From contig ML058448.1 in NCBI GenBank assembly GCA_003013855.2, positions 124,001 through 188,000 on the forward strand: 64,000 nt of DNA, written 5' to 3'. The stretch's first letter is position 1. Every line of letters starts with the position of its first letter. Positions 12,396 through 23,762 of this stretch are shown one piece after another. Source of the DNA: Liriodendron chinense. Its lineage: Eukaryota > Streptophyta > Magnoliopsida > Magnoliales > Magnoliaceae. The translations under genes were made by a program, and so were the position numbers. The notes beneath the pieces are model-generated. The model saw only the letters and a program-made list of their open reading frames with translations. It was not told where the DNA came from and did no database searches.

Positions 12396-12995
12396 TGTTG
12401 GGAATAAGGATACCGGCAGTGGAAGCGAAAGCCGAACATCACCATAACAGAATATAAGATCAAACGAGAAACACAATGTAATCAAAACCACACAAGCATT
12501 CAACTACAAGAGACAATCCAATTTTATGTGAAAAAACTCCTCAACAGGTTAAAAACCATGGCACAAAGCGATCTACTATGATTAAAAGAAGATTACAAAG
12601 ATTGACAGCCAACAAGCAAGGAAAATCGAGAAAACCCAAGCTCTCCCCTTTTCAAAACACTCTTCCCTCTTCCTAATGCAATTAAGAAACCTTGGACACC
12701 TAAGGATTACTCCTAATCTCGGATTCTAGCCATATATATAGCAAGCAACCCCGAATTAGAAACGTATTATGCAAATCCGCGCAATGGACTCAAAAAAAAG
12801 CTTGCTACGCAAGTCACACATAACATGGCCGACTGGTCGAACCAGCCCAAAAACAGTCCAAGGGCAAAAAATCTCACAGATTCACGCTGCCTCTACACCG
12901 GCCAACCGGTCAAAACCGGTTGACCCTCACTGTCTGATCGGTCATGACTGGTTGGTGACATAGTCCAAGGACCAGTTTGAAGGTTCTTTCTAACA
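12396..12995. mobile_element. Solo LTR, copia-like, with perfect 5-bp target duplication
   Basis: The element starts TGTTGGGAATAAGG and ends TTCTAACA, with inverted termini TGTTGG/CTAACA. It is flanked by identical tgaga at 12391-12395 and 12996-13000. Inside is a tatatatag TATA-like motif near 12733. There is no internal region and no second LTR, so it is the product of LTR-LTR recombination. Assignment to copia rests on the TGTTG...CAACA-type ends and is inferred. Confidence 0.72.
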
Positions 12996-13000
12996 TGAGA

Positions 13001-14070
13001 TCCTTGCCATTTATCAGGTGGCTCCACTTGGTATGTGCGACCCAAGTAAGTTATTAAGTGAGCCACGTGTTTACTTTGAGAGTGGACCAACCTGATCTGA
13101 CGCACCACGACAATACATGGTGAGGCCCACTGGATGAAAGATCAAGATCTCAACTATGGAATGTGTGCATCAACTACGCTTTGGACTACGGTGCCAGTAG
13201 TCATAGTATCTCTTCATATGAACGTTGAAAATCAGAAGTCAAAACACTCACAGAAGGAGATAAGTCGTGCCCTTAAAAGCTAAAGTCCTCCAAATGATCT
13301 TTAGCTACTTTTCAATTCCCATAGTTAGAGATTCGTTTTGTTCTGTGGCGTTTCAGGCCCACGCACTGTGCCGCCTCACAACCGTCCATCTCGTGAAATC
13401 TACGCAACTGGGTCCATCTTCAGAAACTTATGCTGAACTGATTACTGTGGCCATATTATCTGTAGACGGATTTAAGGCAACGAAAAGAATATTTTCAATG
13501 GTTCCCATTCAACCCTAAACATCAAAGGCTAGGATCATTCATGGAGCGTGATGATGAGAGAATAGCTAAAATATAGTAGTAAAGGAATATGGACGGTTCA
13601 TATTTTTGTACAATCTCAGCATGTGGGCCCGTTGGGTGAGGCAAAATGAACTCCGTTGGACTAATCAACAGCATGCTGCAGCTGAGCACGAGTTGAGCTG
13701 ACTTGGCTAGCTTGCTCGGCTCGACTCAAAATAGGCCGATTTGACTTGACTCGGAGTTTGAACTGAGTTGAACCGTTTTACCATACTTCAAAGGATTTTT
13801 CAGCCGACTTTGAGCTGGGCTTACGTTCGATTTGGCTATGCTCAAAATTTAACTCGTTTGTAGCCTAATCTGACTTATGCAAATTAATATTACTTATATG
13901 AGTTAAAAAGTAAAAACCTAAAAATAAATAAATAAATAAAAATAAAAATATTCTATTCCCCCTGCTCAAGCGCCCCCCACTCCCCACCCCCTTAACCCTG
14001 CTCAAGCGCCCCCCCTTGCCCTTGTCTATTCAGCCAGCTGTCTGTCTCAGCCAATGATCTGAGTTAGTTG

Positions 14071-14106
<36 letters not shown>

Positions 14107-16157
14107 GGTCAGCACCCCCCCCCCCCCCTCCTCCTCTAAGCTTGACCATCAGTACGAATTCAGCTTCCACCCAAACTTAACCCTCAGTTCAAATTCATCT
14201 AAAAAAAGCTCGAGCTTGAAACCGGTTTGAATTTGGATTGAACTCGACTTGAAAACCTGACCAAATTGAGTCGAGCCTGCCAATCCAACTAAAAGCCCAC
14301 GCCAAGCCAAGCCTAGATGAGCTAGGCCCAACTTGATTCAGGTCAATTTAGCGAACAGCTCTGTTACACGCGTGGCCATTCATGCGCCAAAACATATGGC
14401 AAAATAGAAGACTGAGAGATTTGAGCTTTTCATCTTGGTGGAAACGATTAGATCTTATGACTCAAACATTGAGCTTTTTTAATCCCGTAGTGGGCCATAA
14501 TTTTACAAAATAAACTGACGGCTAAAACATTTTGTCTGACCGTCCATTTATGTTGTATGATGTGGACCAATACCTGACATATGAAATGGTTTGATCTAAA
14601 AAGTGTAGCCCACCTGATGTAAAGCTCCAATATTGAGCACGTGTTCCATAATTGCACGCGTGCCTGCTTATGAAATGGGCACACAAGCGTCTGGAATTAG
14701 CAAATCCAATAACATCCTCTGTAAGTTGGAAGCCTCTTCGTGCGATTATTTCATCAAACAGCCTATTCCATTCCACCCATTGGTCGAAGAGGGCTCCTCA
14801 CCCATACTTAAATGGGGATTTGTTTGATACTCTGCCAGAGCATGATAGATGATGCTCAGATTCGGCCAGAAATCATACATGTGATCCATACTAATTCAAA
14901 ATAAACCGTGCAAATCGCAGGACCCAATGAAAATAGTTCATTTTCCAAAATTCAAATTAATTGAATGAACCTAACCTCCAATTTAATGGCGTTTGGTTTG
15001 TAGACCGTCCCTTCAACGTCCACCGTTCATCCGCCAACCATTTAGAATCAGATCAATGTAATTTTCAGCTTACTAACCATCAAAATCGGTACCCACAAGT
15101 TGGATAGGTTAAATTTCTTGGATGCCATATGTGCAGTGAACGATTGCCTGCTTATCAATCATCACGCTATTCCAGAGTAGAAAAGTTTCTCCTCACCTAG
15201 AGAGAAGGTCTCAAGTCCAACCGGTTGGACCACATGTTCAGTCCTTCCAGTTGGTAACATCCAATTTTTCATGTTCATGCCACATCCAATCCGTCCAATA
15301 GGTTATCCCCAGATGAAGATTATATCATGAAAAAAATCAGCCACATCCACTGACGGAATGGATGACTCTTATATTTTTTCTATTTATCAATGGCTATTAA
15401 TGATTTTATTTGATTGGCATATATGATAAATAATTAGGATCATTTTCCTAATGAATAATCTTCATGGTGAGACTAACATATTGGAAGGTTCAGATATTAA
15501 ATTCACTTAATAGGTTGGAATTTCTCTGATGTATGGACCATAACTTGTATTACAACCAGTGGTACTTGGACCATTTCGTACCTAACTGTATGCAGGTATA
15601 GTGGAAAGTCCATTAAACTGCCTTTTGCCCTAACTCACGTGTTATATTACGGCATCCCGCACCTCGAAACCACGCGAGCCACTACTTCCCTATCAGGAAC
15701 ACCACGTGGCACTACTACAAATGGGGCCCACATAAGGATCAAAAGGTATAGTTTGTACCACGAAATAACTTTCACTGCTACTTGCTAATGATCCCGGACC
15801 GCAACCCTCTACAGCTCCTACAGAAAATGGGGCATAAAACATCCAAGCGCTGAGGAGCCCACCGTGTTTTTTCTAACGTAAAATTCACTCAATCCATCTG
15901 GTTTCGTCCTCAATTTTAGGCCCAAGAGAAGCAATCAGCCAGATTTAGAATTCAGATGGGCGACAAACAAGAAACAATAGAGACAGATGCCAACCATTGA
16001 TTTGTGTTCTATAGCATTTGTCACTCATCAAACTTATTAATCACGTGTAACTTATTAGGATGAAGTGAAGATATAAAAATTAGCTTGCTCCAAGACTCTA
16101 ATAGGCCATACAGTGTGAACATAAAGTTACACATTGTTCTCATTGGTTGTGCCCATG
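13001..16157. other. Intergenic DNA, low-complexity tracts
   Basis: There is no recognisable gene. A (CT)16 tract lies at 14074-14105, with a C15 run at 14114-14128. The stretch 13.69-14.34 kb is an imperfect palindromic array of gagctc/gactcg-like words ending aacagctct, probably an old hAT-type MITE. 14.4-16.1 kb shows nothing I can assign. Confidence 0.45.
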
Positions 16158-16838
16158 TGATGCTAGGATCACGTGGTAGGTCGATTACCGTCTTTCTAAC
16201 CGATTGTTTCTCAAATCCACAAGAAGAAATAAAAGATAAAAGAGAAAATTAATTCTGAATAATTGCTTTATTAATAATTGAATGAATAATAAACGAAATT
16301 ACAATGCATATAAATAGGAAACTAAACTCTAGGCAAAGTATCAGACTCCAACTCCAACTCAAACTCCTAGAAAACACAACTTACTATAAATAGTAAACTT
16401 ACTATTTATAGAAGTCGTTCAATCCTACTAGAGCTCTTATTTTTTGGCCAAAAATAGAAAGTTATTAAACAGCCTCAATTATATTGTTCTACTAAATATT
16501 CTAAGCACTTTTCATATTGGGCACTAACTCTAAAGCCCTATAGATCCAAAGTTATGATCGAATTAAAATTTACTATAAATAGTAAAACTGAAAATAAACT
16601 AGCCTAATGACCGTCGATACGGTCGAATCTCGCGATTCCAGCATGGGCAACTCGGCGGGTTGGTTGGCTAAAGTAGCTCGAGCTACCCCAAATTGATATA
16701 TTATATGTCCCGAAACTCATTTCGGATTGCAAGATACGACCGGTTTATGGTTCTGACGGTCCGAATCACTTTCGACTCCAACCGTTCTTCTCTTGATCCA
16801 TCTAGGCCATGAAATAATCAGCGACCCATTCTACATCA
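16158..16838 (-). mobile_element. Solo LTR, Ty3/gypsy-like, with perfect 5-bp target duplication
   Basis: Bounded on the plus strand by tgatgctagg and ctacatca, with ccatg directly repeated at 16153-16157 and 16839-16843. Its start (tgatgct.gga.cacgtggt) and the following gtcgattaccgtctttct match the LTRs at 55512 and about 52837. Its end (ctacatca) matches the LTR of the Ty3/gypsy element ending at 60257. It is therefore a solo LTR of a related family, transcribed right to left. Confidence 0.75.
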
Positions 16839-16843
16839 CCATG

Positions 16844-19800
16844 GAAGTTCCATAATGGGCTGATATTTTGCATATGCAGTTAATGTTAAGGGTTCTTATC
16901 TTATGGATAGTGGATTTAAATATGCAACATAGTTGACCTAGCTAAGGTATTTTTTTTTTTAGACAAGTACTCATACCCCATACACACTCACCACATACTC
17001 ACACCCATAGTAGATAATGTGTTTCTTATGCTACAAAAACAAGTGTGGTGGCCCCTTGATCATAGATGGCTTGCTTATGAATTTGATGGAAGAAAAAGGA
17101 GGCGCAAGACATGTAATCTATCTAGTATCTTTTGATGTTGTGATCATTTGGATACCACAAAATAAGTTACTTTTTCTATTTACAGTAGTAAATAAGTAAC
17201 TTGTTTGAGATAAGTTTGGTTTATAATCACTTACGAGTAACTTTTTTATTTAAACATAATCACTTCAGTTTAATTAGTAGAAATCAAAATAAGCTACTTG
17301 AGGCATAAGTAGCTCATCTAAAATAACTTAAGATCCAAACACCCTCCTAAAGGCTCTAAAAATTAGGATCATTTTATGTTATTTGAAGATTTTAGTAGAA
17401 TTTACTCCATAAGCTATATAATATAACATAAATACCTACTTTTTATATAATATATACCTTACAAGTCAGACGAGTACAAAACCATCCATTAGTCAATACC
17501 ACTACCAATACTAAGTCATGGTATAAACATTGAAACGATCCTCATAGTCCAATCAACAATAGGACTATAAATTAGTCAAAAGGAATCTCATAAACAACGG
17601 TCAAGTCTTCCTCCATTGTATGTCTACTTGATGAGATTGTCGCCCATTGAGGTTCCAAAGAAGCACTTTGGTTGGAAGATGATAGCCATTGACTCTACCG
17701 TGGCTGGTAAGAACATACAGCTCTGTAATTAGATTAACATTCCAATGGTTAGGATCACCTAATCTGCATGATTTTTGCATTGTTGTGCCATAAATACATG
17801 CAATACATGTACAATAAATAATACTAGTAAGCAGTGTATCACCTTGCCTTGGCTGTTTTGGGTCTGCTTTTCGAGTTCCACATTACTATTCAAACCATGA
17901 ATTCAACCTTCAAATCATCGACTGATTCACGTGACGACGGCTGCTGATTCAGCGGGCCACATCTTCAGAGAATCATCACCCGTGAACCTTGTCACTTGAA
18001 AATTTACAATTCCGATCCATCATTCGTTCGTTTTTGGACCATTCGAACTTTTGAAGACTAGGAAAGAGATGGCTCACTAACTGGTCGGTTTAAGCGTGTT
18101 TGTCCAATTCATCCACCTAAGAACCGGCCTCTATATCATCTAACTGCCATTTGTAGCCATGATTCGGTAGCTTCAAGCCCAGAAGCCAATATCGATCTCG
18201 ATGCTCACGTGGCACGTCTCGCAGCATGACACGTGTAGTGGAGATGAGGATAAGCGCAACTTACTATTGCATGCACGTGTTACCGTAGATGCCTTTTGTG
18301 GTCCACCTCACATCACCACTTCCGTCGCTTTGCTCTCGTGTTTATCAACCGAACATGCCAAGCAATGGGACGACTGTTTCACATGTGGGTAGAGACGGAA
18401 ATAATTCGATACTCTGGCGGATGTGATGACTGATACACAGGCACTCAGAAATTATACAGTTTCCATCTATCTAACTCAAATCAAACCGTCCAGATAGTAG
18501 ACCCCATTTTAAATGTTTTAAAAATAAAATTATATGTAAGTGATACGATTAGCTGATATCTAATGGATTCTCAACATGGAAAATGAAAATCAACGCTTTC
18601 TAATTCAAGAAAGAATTTCTTATAGATCAGAGACTACAATCATCCAATTAATATTATTTAAGGTTTTATCCTATCTACATTGGGTTTCATGATATGTGCC
18701 ACGTATATAAGTTCAAGTACCTGCGTATCATCCCTCCCATTCTGCCAGACTATAAACACCACTTCATAAACCATAAAAAAAATATATATATATATCACTC
18801 GTCCTGGTCCTAAACAACAGACATGGAAGGTGAACGGAGGAGGTAGTGCGATATGACGTTGCAGTTCCACGTTGGCATAGGCCCTAAATGCACTACCACC
18901 AAAGCAGCCAGGGTCCATACGTCCCACAGGTCAACGTTGGCGTTTAAGTGCGCACTCAGATTCACCGCAACTCATTTGTCATTCGAGTTAGTAAATGTGA
19001 TGGTGCAGTTAGTAAATGTACACCTGGATTAGGTTTAATTCAAATTAAACCGTCGAAAAAGGTGGGCCTTACCTTAGATGGGATACCAAGTGAAATTAAC
19101 CTGACTTGGGGTTCTGAATGTAAGGATAGAAGGTCATGAAATTGGACGTTTAAGATGAAAAGTAGTTGATGATCTAATTAAATGAAGCTGTAATTGTCCA
19201 ATAAATGTGGATTTATCAAATAATTTAGTGGGTCCCGTGATTTGAGGGGTTTGATCTCATTTACATATAGTGGTGCTTGGTGCGTGTGCATGAATTTTAT
19301 ACTATACAAGCATACTAAAATATTTTTATTAAGAAAGAAAAGGGGAGGAGTATGGATGGCAAAGATGTAATTGTATTATTATTATTTGTTTTTTCGAAAC
19401 TGTAAAAGATGATTCCGAGAAAGTCCGGAAGGCTAGGTTGCGATCATGAATCGATGAAAATAATAGAAAGGAAGAGAAAAACGATGATACTCTGGCTGAG
19501 TATGATGGTTGATACTCAGGCATTAGAAACTGTACACGTAGTATTCAACTAAATCAGATTAAACCGTCCAAATCATGGACCCTAATTCAGATGGCTCCGT
19601 TGCACTGATTTTATTCATATCAAAATGAAAAAGTCAAAGAGTTCCAAACTCAGCAAACAAAGGGTTACTAATGAGAGGTCAGGATCGCCCAATCAATCTG
19701 AATTTTGCACGATGACCTATCTACAGTGCCACTCGCAATTTGACGGTTTGATCCGAGTAATTACTTTTGTTATGAACAATTTGTTAGTGCCGCATATCAA

Positions 19801-20560
19801 CAATCACACCAGAGTATCAAATAAAATATCAGCTAGGAATCGGAAAGGTACTGAATACAATCAGGCTCCGAGTAACACGTGGCCACGTGAACTCATGTGA
19901 GATATCCATTCTCCGTACGTGTACACCATCAATAGCTGAGTTGGTCTTTCTTTACGTGTATCCATTCTTCTTTATGTCTATTTTCTCCGTACGTGTACAA
20001 AGCTTAGGACAAGGAACTAAAAAGATGATGGAGATACTGTTGTAATGAATCGGCCGTGAATCCCTCCTCCATTCCACGGGAGTAAATGCCCTTGGCATTC
20101 CCCAAAATATTGTTGGATAGAAAATGGACGGCGTATATAGCATCTCAGTGTGGCACACGTGAACGACAGGACATGAAACGGTTTCGGGGTGTCTGTCTGA
20201 GATCCCGTCATCTGAGATCTGACCCACGTGCATCAGGTAACAGGGGCAAACACAAAGTCCGGGAAGGGTTGACCCCGAAGATGACACACAGCCGGCGAAG
20301 ACGTGTTTGGATCATGGAAGCTGGAATGCTGTCGTTTCTGTGAAATGCGTGTAGTTACATGGGAGCAGATTAGGTGCAGCCCTTGCCATGGAGCCTACCT
20401 TTATGTACGTATTCTGCATCATTTTATTTTAGGGCATGAGCCAAAAAAAAATGAAGTAGATCCAAAATTTAGGTGGATCATACCATAGGAAAACGTGGTG
20501 AAGGTAAACAAAAGAATAAGAAAGAATATACGCATGATCCAAAACATATATCCCAATCCA
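16844..20560. other. Intergenic DNA without recognised genes
   Basis: Several ACGTG-containing words (cacgtgg, cacgtga) occur at 17.9-20.2 kb, and a short (TA)n lies near 18781-18797. 20385-20495 carries a decayed half of the fold-back core (gggcatgagccaaaaaaaaa). Open frames here show no family resemblance and I do not call them genes. Confidence 0.5.
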
Positions 20561-20723
20561 TAGTTCAAGTGGTAAATTGAGTGAAGATAACTTGGCTTAA
20601 ACAAAGAGGTCATGGTATCGACTCCCAACTGGGAGGCCCAAGTTGGGGCGGCTAACATTGGATGTGACTAACAAGGAGGTGTGTACCAACCTAAAAGAAA
20701 TAGAAGAACAAAAAAAAAAAAAA
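20561..20723 (+). mobile_element. tRNA-derived SINE with poly(A) tail
   Basis: A box tagttcaagtgg at 20561-20572, B-box-like ggtatcgactcc at 20614-20625, then about 80 nt of body and an A-rich end with a 14-nt A run at 20710-20723. No clean target duplication was found. Confidence 0.55.
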
Positions 20724-21650
20724 TTATCTGAAACTTACGTAAATGACCATAATGTTTATGTGTCGAAACCGTTTGCAGGGTTATTACCATTCATATAAAT
20801 AATAGGAAAAATATCATCATGATACAAAACTTCTGTCGCCCCCAAGCATTCAATCCCCACAGTTTCGTGTGGCATGGCTTACATGAGTTCTAGATGCAAC
20901 TGTTGTTTACAATTCTGGATGGTCTTTCAACACCCCCGACCGGTAGAAAATCACCTCGTGTACGTCCGTATTTCTTGTCTCACGTAATTTCTGAACATGT
21001 GGCATACGTTGATGTGATCTAAACAGTCAATTTTGTGCTTCCAGCAGTGAATGGACCATGGTCCAAAAATCTCATTATTTGGATGATACTATCCTATTAA
21101 GTGGTGGCATAAATAAACACCCAAACATAAAATCAGCTACAGATGTCATTGAGTGATGAAGAGGCCCATTACTCGTATCGTCAAGATAGTCTAGTCAAAT
21201 CAAATTCTGATTAGGGGTCAATGGACGGCTGAGTCCAACGAAGTACACCTACTTCGGATCATCATACGGACGTACTGCATGCCTGGCGGATGAGAGAAGA
21301 AATAGAATCTATACAATATCCAATGGAATTTTGGTGCGTAAACCATTTTCCCAATGCCTTGTATACGCATATTCATCTATACAGACGACCCAATACATCC
21401 ACACCATTGTCATGTCATGTAATGGTCCACCTATCATGTCATTAGGTGGGCCATTGTCATTCACCGTATTAAGACAAAAAAACCGCATTCGATCAAATTA
21501 TCCAAACCACTAAGCATTTTTGTGCATGTTTCCCGTTTACTCAATACTCACACAAATCCATCGGGTAGCAATTGCTACGAGACCATGACATTATATATGA
21601 AGCTGGCCCACCATCCTTGGAATTCAACAATGCCAAGAGTGTCTATTGGT
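20724..21650. other. Intergenic DNA, fragment of fold-back core
   Basis: 20765-20895 resembles the middle of the fold-back family (gatacaaaacttctgt, gcattcaatccccaca). The rest is unassigned. Confidence 0.4.
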
Positions 21651-22190
21651 AGGAGCGGATTAGCTGTTACCAGGGGAACAAATTAGTGGGTGTTACCTTA
21701 ACCATGTGGGGCCCATCTTGATGTAGTGTTTATATATCCATGCCATCCATCTGTTTTTACATCTCATTTTAGGATATGATCCCAAATCATAAGAAGATCC
21801 AAAGCTCAGGTGGACCATACTGCTAGAAATAGTGATGAGCGACCATTAAAAACTTTTTATGGGCCACGAAAGTTTTGGATCAAGCTGATATTTATATTTT
21901 CCCTTCATCAAGATCTTTTGGCATTATCAACAGGTTTGATTGAAAATAAGCATTAATAAAACCTTACGATGAGCTCTTTGGGATTTTTAATGGTGGGGCA
22001 CTCAATCACTACTGTTTCCAGCGGTATGGTCCACCTGAGATTTGGATCTGCATAATTTTTGGAACCCAATCCTAAAATGGGCTGGTGAATCAGATGGACG
22101 GCGTGGATATACAAAATATCATCCATGTGGGCCACACGGGAGGGGTAACACCCACTAAGCTGCACCCGGTGTAACACCCAATTCGCGCCC
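21651..22190. mobile_element. Mutator-like fold-back MITE, 9-bp target duplication (8/9)
   Basis: The ends AGGAGCGGATT and GGGCGCGAATT (right end read inverted) are flanked by tctattggt (21642-21650) and tccattggt (22191-22199). A 9-bp duplication is the hallmark of Mutator-like elements. The interior is a long palindrome with the shared core (tggggcccatcttgatgta / catccatgtgggcc). No protein is encoded. The 540-bp length is close to the 535-bp copy at 32040. Confidence 0.75.
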
Positions 22191-22244
22191 TCCATTGGTC
22201 CCCAACCCGGAATCTTTGCTGCACCTGTTTGCTGCACCTGTTTT

Positions 22245-22675
22245 GGGCAGCGTCCAAAGCACGCAAGAACTTTTAGGGCCCACCCATGTTGTGTATGTGA
22301 ACTTTGCTCCGTACATCAGGTTCGCTCCTCAATTCTAGGCCCAGGAACCATAAATAATTTTGATCCACAGCTCAGGTGAGGCACACAATAGGAAATGATG
22401 GAGATGGGACACCAATCATAGGTCTTATTGTGAGGCCTCCATGGTGTGGATCTTTCATCCAATCCGTTGATCAAGTGTCATTCTGATCCAAACTTAGGTG
22501 GCCATAATGAATGAATTTAGAGGTTTTTAGGTACAACTTTACATTGTTCACATTATGTTGCCCTCTGAATTTTTGCTTTCTGTTTGTACAGTGAGGATAG
22601 AGGTTTATAACCTGATTGACGGAGTGGATTTGATATCTCTAACATGGTGGGCCTCAAAGAGCAGGTGCTGACGTG
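22245..22675. mobile_element. Fold-back element of the same family
   Basis: Inverted ends agcgtccaaagcacg (left) and the reverse complement of tgctgtacgct (right) surround the core ttagggcccacccatgttg / aacatggtgggcct. The target duplication is unconvincing (about 6/9). Confidence 0.5.
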
Positions 22676-22734
22676 CTGTACGCTATTCGGGTCCGTAGCC
22701 TGATTATCATGTCCCCTATTAGGGGTGCGGAGTA

Positions 22735-23215
22735 GGTGAGGCAGGGGTAATAGATTAGTGGTTGGGGCCCTGACCGTGGGGCATACCTTGATGTATGTGT
22801 TTTATATCAAAGCCGTCCATTCATTTTGCTAGTTCATTTTAGGGAATGGTCCCAAAAATGAGGCATATCCAAATCTCAGGTGGACCACACAACATAGAAA
22901 TCAGTGGTGATTGAATGCCCAACATTACAAAATTCCTAGCTCCCCAACCGGTTGATAAGGTCACACAGACCTGGATGAAGGGAAAACACAAATAGCAGCT
23001 TGATCCAAAAATTTTGTGGTCCCCAAGAAGTTTTTAATGGTGGGAATTCAATCCGTACTGTGTGGTTCACCAGGGGTTTCAATCTGCCTCATTTTTTCAA
23101 ACCATGACCTAGAATGATCTGAAAAAACAGATGGACAGCATGGATATACAACACATATATTGAGGTGGGTCCCACTGTCAGGGCCTATAAACAAGTAGCC
23201 CATCCGAAACTTGCC
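22735..23215. mobile_element. Fold-back element of the same family
   Basis: A palindromic core (ccgtggggcataccttgatg near 22769 and tatattgaggtgggtccc near 23157) with inverted arms of about 200 nt. Outer ends are decayed and no target duplication was found. It is the third such element in a row and ends about 550 bp upstream of the ARM-repeat gene. Confidence 0.5.
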
Positions 23216-23716
23216 AGAAGCAAGGCGGTGGCATGTCAGTAAATATGCCTGAAACCGCAGACAGGAATCTCCATCCCTGTTAGTGCTAACATTTCGGGGG
23301 ACGTTCTTAATACCTGGCATGTTGCAGGTGGAGATTTGGATCCAGGCCTTCCAACTAGTGGGTCCAGCAAGCAATGTTCAAAATACACCCAACTGACAAT
23401 CTTAGCCATCAGTATTTCCTTTTTGAGTTCATTTTCATTCTGACCATCCAACTCAAACGGCTGCGGTCATTCTAGAAAGGGGAGTCTTTGTGTCATCAAG
23501 TGATTTTAAACTGTACGCCATCCATTAACAGGACCCAATGGACGGTCTGGATCCACCAGGCAGCGAGTTGTATCCAAAAGCTCCTTTGGTTTTATATTCT
23601 TCAAATTCACTACTATATTAGTTCAATAGGATTCGCTGCCTTTAAAACAGCGTTTCTGCATGTGATGCCTGAGATCTCTGTTTCCTTACTGACGGGAAAG
23701 CTCTGTTCGTCTCTCT

Positions 23717-23727
23717 CATAAATACAT
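23717..23727 (+). promoter_or_regulatory. Possible TATA box of the ARM-repeat gene
   Basis: ctcataaatac stands about 40 nt upstream of the first ATG at 23763. It is TATA-like but would leave a very short leader, so the call is weak. The downstream in-frame ATG at 23790 could be used instead. Confidence 0.3.
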
Positions 23728-23762
23728 ATCTCTTTAAAGCAAGCAAAAACAACGGTTTCTCA

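Noticed and set aside
18201..20343. Several short open frames at 18-20 kb as possible small genes
   Set aside because: No homology, no splice-consistent extension and no codon bias; left as intergenic.
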